A stretch of 64,000 nt of DNA. Origin: Plenodomus lindquistii (taxonomy: Eukaryota > Ascomycota > Dothideomycetes > Pleosporales > Leptosphaeriaceae). The stretch is taken from NCBI GenBank assembly GCA_025504975.1, contig JANUWI010000012.1, forward strand, positions 310,001-374,000, written 5' to 3'. The notes below the pieces were generated by a model that was not told the origin of the DNA, searched no databases, and saw only the letters and a program-made list of their open reading frames with translations. Numbering within the stretch: position 1 is the first letter of the stretch; each line of letters begins with the position of its first letter. This document shows positions 48,101 through 59,204 of this stretch, in pieces. The translations under genes and the position numbers were made by a program.

Positions 48101-48716
48101 CTGCCCACTGCCCACTGCCCACCGCCCACCGCCCACCGCCCACGGCCGCCTTGACAAGTCGAGTGCGCCATATTGTGTCGCCTCTTGCCTCGCTGCCCTC
48201 TGCGGGCTGTGGCTAACGTCCGGCAATGCCCAAGTGTGTGCCCTTCTCCATCGCATCCTTGCACTAACTAGGCTCTCGCTGCAAGTGGACTGGTGCGCCT
48301 AACCATGTCGATCGACGACATTGCACAGGCGCCCTTGATGAGTAGACAGTAGGGACATTATGTACTGTCACAGTGCTGCGCTGAGGCACCGATGTTGTTC
48401 GTGGTCGACTTGTTTCACCGCAGCCAACGGCGATTTTGTCGCTTTGGGATTAAGCAATAGCTGCAGCCGCCACGCGCACCCTGGCCCGGCTCCGCTCTCG
48501 TCGCATTCTGTCCTTACGCATTCTTCCCTCTTCGGCGGCCCCAACCAACGAAACGCAGGGGCCCTCGCACCCTGGCCCAATATCCCTGCCTAGTGGCCCG
48601 CCCTGGTGTCTTCCACATCACTCATCGTTGCACTTAGCCTACCCACCCAGCGGCACTGTCTCTTCCGCACACTAAACTCCAACCTCTGCTCGCACCGTTG
48701 CCCTTTATCATTCGCC
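45147..48716. other. Long stretch without a convincing gene
   Basis: 3.57 kb. Open frames at 46866-47342, 47559-47996 and 47863-48264 (all minus) have biased or random composition and no domain. A heptanucleotide repeat lies at 48089-48144. No transposon protein remnant or tRNA was recognised. From about 48600 the plus strand is pyrimidine-rich and is probably the leader of the SCOC-like gene. Confidence 0.4.
48089..48144. repeat. Heptanucleotide tandem repeat (GCCCACT/GCCCACC)
   Basis: Eight copies of a 7-bp unit, the first four ending in T and the later ones mostly in C, in non-coding DNA. Confidence 0.85.
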
Positions 48717-49452
48717 ATGTCTGAACAGCCTCACGTTGTCATCACTCCGTATCCCACCGCTATTGAGCACATTGACCGTCGCCAGTCCTACGCAGACGAC
48801 ATGTCCACAACCTCGTCCATGTCGTCAGTCAGCGAACAGGACCAGGCAAAGTCCGACCCCACATTGCAGCGCCCACGCCTGGGAAGCAGGAAATCCAGCG
48901 GCACCATCATAATACCGCGCGACAGCCCCAACATCGAAATGAAAGAGGAAGAGGAAGAGTATGATGACGGCGATGCTCGCACAATGAGCCCACGACGAAG
49001 CAGCGAAGAGATTGAGAAGATGGGTCAAGATGCGAGGCAAGCCCTGATAGAGTAAGTCAACCTCCTTTCTCCTAGCTAGCTATTGGCAAACTGCAAGAAA
49101 GCGACCATGGCTTTTCACATGCCAAGCAATGCTCATGCTCGCACGCGACTACTCTTGTCCTATATGAAGCCATCGTGTAGACGCCAGCTAACCAGTCACT
49201 AGACAAGCTAAGCAGTTACAAGCTAGCCTCATGGAAATTGTCGACCGCGTCGAGGTAGTCAAGAACGAGCATGAGAAGCTTGAGGGTGGTAACAAGTTCT
49301 TGCAATCGTATGTTCAATCCAGTCCTGGTTGTCCTGTGTCCTGTACCCTCCTAACATGTCACAGATACATTGGCGAGCTCATGAACACGAGCAAACTCAC
49401 ATCCGCTGGCGCAGCGAAAAAGACCAAAGGCAAGGGGCGCATCATCAAGTAA
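48717..49452 (+). CDS. Short coiled-coil (SCOC-like) protein
   Basis: Exons 48717-49051, 49203-49307 and 49365-49452 (introns 151 and 57 nt) give 175 aa. The first ~105 residues are Ser-rich, acidic and probably disordered, with several SP or RxxS sites. The conserved part spans the two last introns: ALIEQAKQLQASLMEIVDRV, EVVKNEHEKLEGGNKFLQSY, IGELMNTSK, a heptad-repeat helix resembling the SCOC/DUF2205 family. It ends in a basic tail (KKTKGKGRIIK). SCOC is a Golgi-associated dimeric coiled coil involved in trafficking and autophagy in animals; a similar role in fungi is inferred only. Confidence 0.82.
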
Positions 49453-51104
49453 CAACCAGTGCTCCAACCTCCCATGGCCCCGCGCTACGTTCAAGCCCTG
49501 GCGGGAGGAGCAAATCGTGTCGGCATTCCACCAGATCCATCTCGCATCATTGAGGCTACACGCCCAACAAACGAACATTATCACGCCATCATGATCATCT
49601 ACTGTCTCACCTATTGAGGGACGACTCCTTTCCAACACATCACACGTACATCCAACATCATCATCGCGTTTTACGAGCGTTGCATACCGGTACGGGACTG
49701 GGCTTCTGGCGTTCACCTTTTCAATTCGATTCGTACTTCGATTCAGCATGAGTCTGTCTTACCAATTCAATACACGTTACTTTTCGGTCGCGACGACATA
49801 TTTTGGGTTGGTTTCATCATCTCGCCGTTGTCGTTAGCTCCGCACTTATACCATACCGTTTGTTTGTTTGTCAGTCATCAATAGCACATGGCGCACCGGA
49901 GTTTTTGGAGTTTTCACAACCTTTCAGCGACATTTCTGAAATGGTTTGTCTGCGAATCCCCGTCACACCGAGGGATTAGAAGCGAACATTTGGTTACCGC
50001 GAGGCGCTTGCATGCTTGAAATAAAGCTCGACAAGTTGCTATTGCGGATCCGCTCGTTCACTGTACTTCAACAGCGCGTTGAGTCGGTAGAACTCTTGAG
50101 CCCCTTATGTAGAGCAAAATATAATATCAGGACCTCATCGTTCAAACCCGAAAATACAGATCTCCCGATCTTGTTCGATTTTCGATGCAAAAATCAACCA
50201 TTACTCTACCGACGGCAGCCCCCCCCCCCCGACTAATCACCAAATGCAACCCAGCCCTGCTCATCCGAGAGCCGTCTCCGGCACCAACCCGACTCGAACG
50301 TCATACTCAACACACGTACCAAAATTACGACCGTGCGCCTCGTCCAAACCCGACTGCCCGAACACGTTCCTCCCAGGTCCTTCCCTGCACCGCCAAACCC
50401 GTGATCGCATCACCGACCGCAGTTGTCCCGCTCGCGTAGGCGCCACTTCCGGCGAGCGAGCGGACGGGCGGGCGAGAAGGCGCTTCGAAGGGGAACCAAA
50501 CAACCATGCACATACAGTATACCCGTATGCAGGCCGCAGCCTTGCCCTAGGTTTCTTCGACGTCTCGTAGACATGGAATCTGGAAGCGAGGAGGCTGGTT
50601 TCGGCGGTACTTTGGACGCATGAGTTGGTTTTTCTTTTCTGGAGTCGGAAGCAGAGTGAGGGTCGGGTAGAGAGCCGTCTGGGGCGCGCGTATGGGGTCC
50701 AGGGATAGGATAGGAGAGTGAGGGGGTTCGGTGTGGAGAGGGTCCGAATGTAATGTGATGGGGGTTCGGTACCTTGCTTAGGCAGTGCGATCTGCTCTGC
50801 TGGGACATTGGTCAACGTATTAGCATTCAGGGACTTTCTGGCTATTCTTCCTTGTCGCGCAGCAGGGATGCATGTCATAGGGGGAGGGGGGGTTGGCGAA
50901 TACCATCTCGTTTCTATTCCTGTAGGGTGCTTACTGGGAGTCGATGAATCGTGACTCGAAACAAGATCACCATGACGACTATATCAGAGATTTTTCCGAA
51001 TCGTCGTTGCGGGATGACTTGCGTACTTGTGTTAAATAAGGATCGCAATTGCGCTGACTCCTGGAGCACTGCGCAGTCTGGGAAAGTGACGCAGCACTCT
51101 ATAA
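49453..51104. other. Intergenic stretch, no gene seen
   Basis: 1.65 kb. A 205-codon minus-strand frame at 50261-50878 is Arg-, Pro- and Ser-rich with no domain and no clear start context. A poly-C run lies at about 50220-50230. Nothing else recognised. Confidence 0.4.
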
Positions 51105-51431
51105 TTACCCTTTTGAGAAATATACCGAGGACTTCTTCAATATCAATGTAACCAAGGCTTTTTCATGCTTACCACCAGCCAGGGCACTGCCCTTGAAATC
51201 AGCTAGCGGCACGTGTGTCGTAAACTCGACATCCTTGACCTTTTGTCCGGGAGCAGGACCTGCGACGTTGGTAGCGGAGCTGGAAGAAGCGGCATTAGAG
51301 GATGTGGAAGGAATGGTTGCTGAGTGTGTGATGTGAGGGTGACTGCTTGGGTTATGTAGATTGAATCTGGTTCTACCAGTAGATATGACTATAGTAGTGC
51401 AGGTGCATATCTGGGCTTCTGCAATAAGCAT
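51105..51431 (-). CDS. Doubtful coding segment, unrecognised
   Basis: A minus-strand frame whose central part looks protein-like (AGPAPGQKVKDVEFTTHVPL, ADFKGSALAGG) after a Ser/Thr-rich start. A GTAAGC donor after ALAGG and an AG acceptor ~40 nt later would continue in another frame open for ~60 codons towards 50930, but no domain appears in it. It could be the first exon of a small gene or a remnant of one. I do not recognise a family and the start codon is uncertain. Confidence 0.25.
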   Translation of the reverse strand: MLIAEAQICTCTTIVISTGRTRFNLHNPSSHPHITHSATIPSTSSNAASSSSATNVAGPAPGQKVKDVEFTTHVPLADFKGSALAGGKHEKALVTLILKKSSVYFSKG

Positions 51432-51790
51432 TGAGGAGAGTGATGTAAGGGTGGTGGTACGTTAGGAGATGGACGTATACATTACTATGGGCATCATGTA
51501 CCTATTTACCGTATGAAATGGAAACAACCATGTAGTATGACACCTATATGCAGTATTGCAAATCCACCATGTTGTCAAGCGACAAGTAGCTTGGGATCTG
51601 GTCTCAGTCTGGCATAGCCACCGGAGCACGACAACGAATACTAGAAGGCTGGACTTATTCAATAGACAGAAGGTTGTGATGTCGCATGGTCTTGGCCTGG
51701 CTGAGGTCGTAGTCTTCTGGTGAGTCCTGGGATGGAGATTTAGACAAGGCCTGGAGATCTTGCTCACGACCATCGTGGGTTGCTGAGGCA
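51432..51790. other. Intergenic stretch next to the NACHT pseudogene
   Basis: 359 bp of 3' flank. No feature recognised. Confidence 0.4.
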
Positions 51791-54438
51791 TCACCCATTT
51801 GTCATTTGGTTGGAAGACCCCGAATGTTGCCTCAAACCAAACCGTCCCAAGAGTCGTCTTCTGTATCTCTGATTCTTCGTGCGCTGGGGCGCTATCCTCG
51901 GATACTGAAGTGCATAGCCAGCCAGAACTGAGCGCACTTGATCATCCGCGTGCCGGCCAAACAGAACCGGCCGATCTCTCTCATTGAGAAAGATAGTCGG
52001 TTGTTTATTTGCGATTTCCTGCAGTACAGGGAGAAGATCGCGTATCGTCTCGGGTGGCATCGAGTGCAAGCTTTGGTCCACGTATGCTGCAAGATTCAGC
52101 CGGACAGCGAGCGCAAGAAACGATTTACTGTCCCGAATCTCGATTCTAGTCCATGTCCAGTGAGTAGCGGTAAGACCTAATCCTATTGATTCCTGTTGCA
52201 AGTACGTGTTTTCATTTCTGAGTGGGGTTGTCGTAAGCTGCTGGGCGACTTTGTCAACTTCGTTCAGAAGAGCAACTTGCGGCCCGGAGCCAGTCGGATC
52301 GGCCCTGACAGTATACTCGACGGCATATGTTATTGGACTCCAGAGAATCCTATCATTGAGTGTCTCGGGATCTTGGCGTTTCAGTTTCATGATCTGGGAA
52401 TTACAGAATCTCAGGTTCACGTTGAAGTCCGGTCTGCTCGCTGCGCGGAGCTTCGCTGATGTATCCTGTTGTTCCAGATATCCGACCTTGGTGTCGGCCA
52501 GTCGTATCTGTCGGTCAGTCTTAGCTTCTAGTAGCCCGTTGCAACAAGCATTGACGCGACGACGCATCAACTCTGCCCGTGATGAGACTTGTTTCACCGT
52601 CAAGGGACCGCACTGTGCATCGATTGCAAAGTTAGGTTCGTCCTTGTCGGCAAAGGACATATCCAGAAGTGAAAGATGAAGAAGAGATGCGCGAACCATT
52701 TGGAAGAATTGTGCGGCGCGCTCAAAGTGCCTGGCATCTAAGCGTCCAAGGATGTTTTCGAATAGTTTCTCCAAATCTCCAGGCAGACTGTCCAGTCGTT
52801 TCTGCAACTCAAAAAGTCGTTCCCCTTCAGAAAGCCCGGAAAGCAGAGACCGAGTTACAAGAGGAACCCATAGGAAGACACCAGATGACTTGTGACATAC
52901 GTTTTCGATCAGTGTATCCGGTATTTTGACATCCATCTCTTGCAACACCCTGAAACCAGGACTTGCTGTCAATCTCGATGTGACAAAATGTTTAATGTCG
53001 TTGTGAGTAAGATTATCCAGTCTGAGACATGGTCGATGTCCAAAAGCATCCTTGAATACTACCCATGGTCGACTTGACGCGCACACCTTAATACCAGGTG
53101 CATTGAGGCTTGGAATAAAGTCAATGAGGTCTGACGGAGCGCCCTGAACTCATCTATCCCGTCGATGAAAAGGGCAACCCTGTAGCGTTTGGAGCACTTC
53201 TTGATGAAGAGTCGAAAGACCCTCAGAAGTTCGTCCCATGACCAAGAGGCGCTCGTCTTGGCCTCTAGGTTGGAGTCCATCTCAAAAAGCGTACCGATTT
53301 CCATTCTATGGGGGAGGACAATTGGAACTAAATTCGGTGCTTGTTTTAGGATTTGGTATAGTAGCGCTCTCACCATGCCTTCTTGTGACATGTGCATGGG
53401 TGAGCCAGAGTTCCAAAAGAAGAAGTGTACTGTGATCAGTCGTCGCGGCGCAGCCCATAATTTGAGTAACTTTCGTGTTTCGGAATGGTCGTAGATATAT
53501 CGGATCAGTGTAGACTTTCCAGTCCCAGCTTTCCCTGTTACTCAGTATAATTGGTTGATGTCGTCGCGGCCCCATTTCGAGAAGTCAGTCCAACTGTCGT
53601 TTTCGGATGGAGCCTGGAGTATTCATTGGAAGGTACTTTGGTACGCCTCGGTAATTTTCCCATACCTACGATCGTTCTCTGGGAAATACATTGTTCCAAG
53701 TACACTTTGGCTGACCCGAGCAGAGTCATGCGAACTAAGAGCCATGTGGATCTTTCCCGGTGGGGCAGCGTAGGGTGCACCACCATAGCAAATGTTGTGG
53801 CATCTCTCAGTGGCTTTGATAATAGCTTCTTGCCATTGGGCACGCTCTGTTACCTTACGCAGGACATCGCGACAAATGCCCTGGTCTGGATGAGACTTTC
53901 TCGCTGATCATGGTTGGTAGATTCCACTTGTTCCCTGGGATTCGTGTGTCAACGGCATACTCAAGATAATGAGGCTTGGCTGAACTGACCTCATTGCAAC
54001 GAGCATGTGCATCGATATTTGTTGTCGGTAACTGTCAAGCGTCTCACATAACTTGACGACTTCTTTTTCGCTCCATATGGTTCTCAAGGCTGTTCGAAAA
54101 CTAGTCCACATTTAGTCTCTGTTTTGAGACCGCAAACGGCTTAGTAGTTCAAGAAGCTGGTCGCCAACCTCCACACACCTTCCGGCCAAGATCGCCATGA
54201 CCTTATCCTGAGGTGACCATGGTCTTAAAGTAGGGTCGTTCTTGGTGTCTTGGAGTTTTCGTGTGACCTCGCTGAGGGAGCCCATGATAGTACGGACATC
54301 CAAATCTCTCACAGCATCCTTAGCATCTTTTGGCGGTTAACCTCTGTATATGTTCCAGGTACCTGATACCACTTTGCCGGCGAAGTCGAGGAACTGCACA
54401 ACCGCGGTCGCTATACCAAGTGCAGAAAGGCGATCCAT
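51791..54438 (-). pseudogene. STAND/NACHT-domain protein, five in-frame stops and one frameshift
   Basis: Read from ATG 54438 the frame shows a fungal STAND N-terminal domain (DRLSALGIATAVVQFLDFAG), a conserved region (MWTSFRTALRTIWSEKEVV; RAQWQEAIIKATERCHNICY), then the NACHT P-loop GKAGTGKS, Walker B FIDGIDEF and the sensor-like ASSRPWVVF, followed by a ~400-residue helical C-terminal part to the stop at 51791. The frame is interrupted by TAA at 54339-54337 and 54114-54112, and TGA at 53910-53908, 53625-53623 and 53544-53542. A one-base deletion near 53146 shifts the frame just after the Walker B motif. Around the last two TGA codons the context (TFQ-stop-ILQAP; QLY-stop-VTGKAG) shows Trp was there. 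Intact relatives are NLR-type receptors of fungal non-self recognition. No intron is needed. Confidence 0.85.
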
Positions 54439-55348
54439 GATGTGCTGAAAGATTGTGTGAGGCACAAGGCTGTGAAATCGTCGAGATTTGAGCGGGATCG
54501 ACTACCATAAGTACTCAGGTCTAGTGCCGTGCAGCAACACACAGCACCCCAGTCGGTGGCGTCTCACTTGCATGGCCTTCGCTATTTCAGACGGTTAACC
54601 GATCGCGACAGCTGAACGGTGCATGCGTACGGTTTGGGGCCCAGGACCACTCAATCATGGAAAAAATGCGTGTGAGCGAATTAGCCACCTAAAACATATA
54701 CGATAGCGACGAACATGCTGATTTTGAAGTTTTCCTATTCCAGAATCTGTCACAGTTGGACATGCCGCGTAGCGCGACTGGCAGTGTTGAGGTTAAGCTT
54801 GTACTCGGCCGAGCCAAAGTTGACCCTTTCGCAGGCGCACAGCCTCGCGCTGCGCAACTTTGTAGGCAGACATCTGATAAGTCTGTGATTGATCGGTAGC
54901 TACATACTCCTGCTCGGCCTGACAAGAAAACAGATAAGGGATATAGGTGGCGCCTTTGGGGTTACTGGAGGAGATTGTTGGGTAGACTATTGTTCCCTCC
55001 TGCAACATTCGTTTCCCCTGACTAATCGTCATGGGTGCCTTTCACGTGGAAATCGTCGCATCCGCGACACACAAGGCCTACCTGCTGTATCTTACTTTAT
55101 TAGTAACTGTCGAAATGCAGCGCTTGTTCGACCATGCATAGGCACACTGAGAATGGGGACCAGGGCTTCCGTCCTGTACGCACATGCAACTCTCCATTCA
55201 CTCAAATGAACAGAAATTGAACAAGTAATTCTTCCTTTATAAGATCTCATCAACTAAGTGTACACAAAATACAATGTGCCGTCAACGCTCACAGCTTTGC
55301 ACACAAAACCACTTCTCTCTTCTACACTCGCCCAAACGACTTTTCCGT
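54439..55348. other. Intergenic stretch upstream of the NACHT pseudogene
   Basis: No gene recognised. Small frames on both strands lack features. Confidence 0.4.
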
Positions 55349-57028
55349 CTATGAGATCATCCTGCTCATGTCGTTCCTGATGCGGTTGTAATCCAAGAGA
55401 CCCTCGATCTGCCCGACAGCTGAGACGGCAACATCCTTGTCCCAGAGCTTGTTCTTGGCGAAGTTCATGACGTCCTTCTCGGTGATGGCACCGACGACGC
55501 GCTCAACCTCCTCGGGTGACAATCTGCGGCCGGTTGTGACGATCTGGCGACCAATATCCTCGGCGACAGCGGTGGTGCCATCGAGAGCGAGCAGGATGGA
55601 GGCCTTGAGTTGGGCCTTGGCGCGCTCAACCTCGGCGGAGGTGACGTTCATGGATAGGCGGGACCATTCGCGGAGGGTGAAGTGGACAAGGTCGTCAATC
55701 TGAGTAAGGTTCTGAGTGGTGAGGTAGATTCCCCAGAGACTATGCTTGTTAGTATTCCATCATGGAACTGAACATGGCAATATAGGTACGTACCCGGTGT
55801 CTGAGTAGCTGGTCGAGAAGCTCATGAAGCTGTTGGCCAGGGCATTCTGGGAAATAAAGTTGCTGAGCTTGCTGCCGAGGTAGTCGGAGGTACCCATGGC
55901 ACGATCCCAGTTGCCGACGATTGCCTGTGTGACCAATGCGGTGAAGTAGTCTGGGTCGCTCCAGCTAACACCCTCTACGGCGATGGCGATGTTGGCGGTT
56001 CCCATAGTGTCGTCACGAAGGCGGACCTCAGAGCCGATAAAGTCGGGCTTCTGCTTCTGCTCGGCAGCGATGGACTGGTGCGAGTAGTCCTGGGGCTCGC
56101 TGGGCAAGCTGGCGAAGTACTTCTCGGCGAGATCGACGAGTTGCTCGTGGGGAATGCCACCAGCACCAACGAGAACCATGCGGTCGGCAGTGTAGTTGGT
56201 CTTGATGTAGTTCTCGAGGTCGGAGCGCTGGATGCTCTGGATGTTCTCCTTGGGTCCGAGAATAGTGCGTCCTAGTGGTTGACCCTGGAAAGCGGTGGCG
56301 TGAAGGTGGTCGAAGACAACTTCTTCGAGCTGCTTGTCAACCTCCTCCTGTTCGCGGAGGATGACATCACGCTCGCGCTCGATGGCTTGGGGCTCGAGCT
56401 TGGAGTTTTGGAGGATATCGGAGAGGATGTCGACTGCGGCGGGGACGTCGTTGTTGAAGGCCTTGGCGTAGTATACGGTGTTCTCGCGCTATTGTCCCAT
56501 CAATAAATTGATCCATAAGTTTTCTCCTGCCGTAAAATTGCCCGAACATACCGAGGTGTAGGCGTTCAAGTGTCCGCCCATGTTTTCTATCTCGAGCTCC
56601 AACTGTTGCTGTGTGCGCTTCTGGGTTCCCTGTTCCGTTCATCAGCCCTGAGTTGCCCCACCAATATCACCATCGCGTCCGTACCTTGAAAGCAAGGTGC
56701 TCGAGGAAGTGCGCAGTTCCATTGGTCTTGTCCGTCTCGGCGCGGCTACCAGCATCGATCCATACGCCGACGGTCGATGTCTGGGCCCACGGGGAGTGCT
56801 CGGTAGCGATCTGCGCATACGGGTCAATTGCAGCCCTCAGGCCCTCATATATCTCCAGCGTACCGTGAAGCCGTTCTTGAGGGTGGTCGACTCGGTCTTG
56901 GAGCCGTAGCTGACGGGGGTCGCAAGGCCGCGGGTCAAGGGCGAAGCGCGAGACGACTTGACGGCGTTGATGGCGGCGCGGGAGCGCATGCCCTGCTGCA
57001 GGTTGAGAGCGAGCCGCCGGGAAGCCAT
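55349..57028 (-). CDS. MAS1: Mitochondrial processing peptidase beta subunit
   Basis: Five exons (57028-56864, 56810-56685, 56629-56552, 56488-55794, 55739-55349; introns 53, 55, 63 and 54 nt) give 484 aa, the usual length. A basic presequence (MASRRLALNLQQGMRSRA) is followed by the M16 peptidase domain with the inverted zinc motif HFLEH at 89-93 (HxxEH) and a downstream Glu in the region after NAYTSRENTVYYAKAF. Presence of HxxEH marks the catalytic beta subunit rather than alpha or a complex III core protein that has lost it. It removes targeting presequences from imported proteins in the matrix, as a heterodimer with the alpha subunit. The first three exons are short, as in other ascomycetes. 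Confidence 0.95.
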
Positions 57029-57319
57029 TGTGTGTGGTCGGCGTGCCGGGGAGGATGGGGATTAGGGCGGTGATGGGGGTGGGTGGAGGGTCGTCGAGCT
57101 GCAGCTTGGCCCATTTGAGATTCGATGAGGTTGAAAACTGCTGTCACGGGATTTCCCGGCCTCGACCGCTGGCCAATGAGGGCGTCAGGAACGTCAGCAC
57201 CTCAGACCCGAGGCATTGTCGTCAACATGTCGATATAGCCCGGGGAAGACGACACTGCGACGACGTCTTGACCACCACCGCCACAACACGCCCTGCACCG
57301 CCAGCCCTCGCCCGCTGCA
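57029..57319. promoter_or_regulatory. Shared divergent upstream region of MPP-beta and SDH4
   Basis: Only 291 bp separate the two start codons, so both promoters and leaders overlap in this space. It is rich in C/A near SDH4 (CCACCACCGCC). No specific factor site was identified. Confidence 0.55.
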
Positions 57320-58068
57320 ATGGCCTCAATCATGCGTCCCTCCCTCGCCAAGCAGGCATTCGCACAGCCCGCCGCCGCCCAGCGCATGCTGTCCACGGCC
57401 ACCACCTCCACCACCCGCTCCATTACCCAGCAACTGCGACCTGCACTCCAGCGCACAGTGGTGCCCCAGTCGACACGCATCGCTGCCTTCCACGCTACCC
57501 AGCGCAACCAGATTCTCCCACCTCTCCCCCAGAAGATTGTCGGAACAACAAATGACCCGGTGCCCGTCCCCAACCCCGACTATGCGCATGGCAGCTACCA
57601 CTGGAGCTTTGAAAGGTGTGTAGGCCGATTGTTGAAACACTGAATCGTGGGCATATCGCTTTGATTGTGTGGCATTTGGAGAAGCATAGAACTGACTTAA
57701 TACAGAATTGTCTCCGCTGGTCTCATTCCCTTGACCCTCGCACCCTTCGCTGCAGGATCGCTGAACCCAGTCACCGACTCAATTCTCTGCGCCCTCTTGG
57801 TCGTCCACTCGCACATTGGTTTTGAGTATGTTTGCTCATCCTAATGGAACATAATCCTTGTACAGGATACTCAGATCATTAGCTGAAGCTGACTATCTAC
57901 AGAGCGTGCATCATCGACTACTTCCCCAAGGCTCGTATCCCCAAGATCCGTGCCGCTGCCAACTGGGCCCTGCGTCTCGGTACCCTCACCCTCGGTGTTG
58001 CGCTGTACTCATTCGAGACAAACGACGTTGGTATCACCGAGGCTGTGGCGAGGCTTTGGCATGCGTAG
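57320..58068 (+). CDS. SDH4: Succinate dehydrogenase membrane anchor subunit (SdhD/Sdh4)
   Basis: Exons 57320-57615, 57706-57825 and 57903-58068 (introns 90 and 77 nt) encode 193 aa. A long Ser/Thr/Arg-rich presequence (first ~60 residues) precedes the conserved segment HGSYHWSFERIVSAGLIPLT and three membrane helices: LIPLTLAPFAAGS, ILCALLVVHSHIGFEACIIDY with the haem-ligand-type His pair, and ANWALRLGTLTLGVALYSFE. The motif VHSHIGFEACIIDYFP is characteristic of SdhD. It anchors complex II in the inner mitochondrial membrane and forms part of the ubiquinone site; residues of this subunit are known positions for resistance to SDHI fungicides. Confidence 0.95.
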
Positions 58069-59204
58069 AGCAGGCCGAATTTGTGTACAATAAGAGATAT
58101 GCTTTTTCAAAGACGATCATTCAAAGAATATTGACGATAGGTCTAATATCAATATGATACCTTCAGCTTGTAGTTTCAACTCGGTCACACTTGGTGCTGA
58201 TCGGTCTCGATGCATCACGCCCAGGAAACGAATGCAAGACATATGCGACGTTTTGCGCATTTAATTGTGTGTTACCGGCATGGGCTCGTATTTCATCTCC
58301 AATGTTCAAGAGTTCGTCGACGTATACGCACTTCTGCTATTGATGGTGACTTAACGTATCTTCACGTCTTGCCGTGATGCACGTAATCTCGAGGTCTCTG
58401 AAAGGATCCTTGCCAAAGTCACACTCAAAAACATCAACTCAATTAGGACAAAAGCATTGAAGGGTCCTAGGAGCGTCGGCATCGAGAGCGAGGCTAGAGA
58501 GTATGGGGCTGAGCTTGACAGCTATGTACAATGCGACACTTACACCCCCTTAGTGCCCGAAGGCTATCTCTAGCTCATCCAGTGCTTGTACTTCCTGCTC
58601 ATCATCTTGTTCCACCTTTCGGACAATCGAGATTCGTTAGGTGCAATGCCTAGCATTACAGACTCTTCATGTAAATGCACAAGCAGGCCAAATTGAACCC
58701 GTCCAGGCTAAGCAAGGCTCGCAGTCACTTTACACAGTAATTAGAGATTCCTTCTCGCGGCATAAATGGAAGAAATGCGTGCTTCAAATTTGATTCTGCT
58801 CAAACATGCGGACATATTGTACGAGGACTTGTTCACCAACATGATAAGTGGTTAGAGGATGGTGGACCAGAGAAAAGCTTCATGGATGGGCTTAATTGGC
58901 CCATGGATCCAGAATAGTATGCTGATTATTGCACAGCACATGCGGAAGATCAGGGAAGCGTAACTGTACGTGCTGTGTTGTGAAATAGGTACGTCGATTT
59001 CGGAAGATCTGGTAGCAATTCTTAGCACGCATCACTAGCGCGACACCAACTCAACTAGTGCCTATACGCGTCGACCACGCGCATCACGACCACCACGCCA
59101 ACTGCTATCCTGGAATTGCCCGTCTTTTGATCTAGCAATTGGTCGATCGAATCCTTCCAGACAAGCGCAAATAGCTTTTGTAACCGAAATTTGCGCCAGT
59201 CTCC
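58069..59204. other. Intergenic stretch, no gene seen
   Basis: 1.14 kb of AT-balanced sequence with only short frames. No repeat or RNA recognised. Confidence 0.45.

Noticed and set aside
50261..50878. 205-codon minus-strand frame
   Set aside because: Arg/Pro/Ser-rich, no domain, no start context and no splice support; probably chance.
53890..54010. Intron in the NACHT gene (GTCAGT to TCCCAG)
   Set aside because: Splicing it would shift the frame away from the conserved downstream part; without it all of 54438-53542 is in one frame.
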